This document shows positions 63,970 to 64,000 of a DNA stretch of 64,000 nt, piece after piece. Made by a program: the position numbers and the translations under genes. The notes under the pieces were generated by a model. The model did not search any database and was not told the origin of the DNA. It saw nothing but the letters and a program-made list of their open reading frames with translations. Origin of the DNA: Candidatus Opimibacter skivensis (lineage in GTDB: Bacteria > Bacteroidota > Bacteroidia > Chitinophagales > Saprospiraceae); contig JADKHH010000031.1 of NCBI GenBank assembly GCA_016721905.1, forward strand, positions 1 through 64,000, read 5' to 3'. Numbering within the stretch: position 1 is the stretch's first letter; every line of letters starts with the position of its first letter.

Positions 63970-64000
63970 GGTATCGTGGTGGTTGGCGGCGAGAACGCCA
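63970..64000. repeat. Repeat B second half, copy at the window end
   Basis: GGTATCGTGGTGGTTGGCGG then CGAGAACGCCA matches 6415-6447, in direct orientation, although the hairpin half just before it is inverted. The two halves of repeat B can therefore move independently. The element runs off the window. Confidence 0.75.

Noticed and set aside
1..64000. tRNA, rRNA or insertion sequences
   Set aside because: No tRNA-like T-loop, rRNA core sequence or transposase frame was seen while reading. A dedicated search was not possible here.

Overview
The window looks like chromosomal DNA from a Bacteroidota bacterium, probably a Saprospiraceae/Chitinophagales-type environmental lineage. The pointers are three very large surface proteins ending in the gliding-motility/T9SS type B (CHU_C) tail, SprB-like repeats, a CotH protein with a type A T9SS tail, a Fibrobacter-type major paralogous domain lipoprotein, many lipoboxes, beta-barrels ending in aromatic residues, and one promoter matching the Bacteroidota TTG-N20-TANNTTTG pattern. 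I see no rRNA, tRNA, CRISPR array, insertion sequence or prophage. The species call is inference.

Layout. 1-9.6 kb: small lipoproteins, a ParD/ParE pair, a GNAT enzyme, an exported amidohydrolase, a propeller lipoprotein, a TonB_C-type protein and an exported Ntn amide hydrolase. 9.8-15.4 kb: a surface-glycan block. A minus-strand operon encodes a GT39-like transferase, a sugar 3,4-ketoisomerase (FdtA/QdtA type), a GT2 transferase and a DegT/DnrJ aminotransferase. The divergent plus strand has a BKACE-type enzyme and a PglD-like acetyltransferase, so most of a 3-acetamido-3,6-dideoxyhexose route is present. 15.5-19.9 kb: CorA, a secreted CotH protein and a bestrophin. 20-41.4 kb: exported peptidases (S41, M48), a fasciclin protein, an outer-membrane protein and three giant adhesin-like CHU_C proteins. 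This stretch is dense with frameshifts, and most of those I resolved are one-base homopolymer contractions, so it reads as sequence error more than decay; corrected gene spans are given. 41.9-50.2 kb: reductase, Vat-like acetyltransferase, serine hydrolase, lactonase and a six-hairpin glycosidase lipoprotein.

50.3-55.2 kb is the most distinctive metabolic block. A LuxR-type regulator diverges from a cytoplasmic homologue of the sulfinate desulfinase DszB that keeps the Cys/His/Arg catalytic set. It is followed by an exported rhodanese and DUF1622, DUF2490 and DUF202 proteins. A perfect inverted repeat overlaps the -33 region of the likely DszB-like promoter. 55.2-56.6 kb holds one DUF559 (PD-(D/E)xK) nuclease gene flanked on both sides by mirrored copies of a 74-bp hairpin repeat; two right-hand copies are identical. 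56.6-61.9 kb: an AAA kinase/APH-like pair, DUF2252, MarC and a GH13 enzyme. 62-64 kb: an outer-membrane protein and an FGE-like lipoprotein.

Intergenic DNA is unusually rich in dispersed hairpin repeats. At least five families recur within 64 kb, some as inverted copies up to 57 kb apart, together with 7- and 8-bp tandem tracts.
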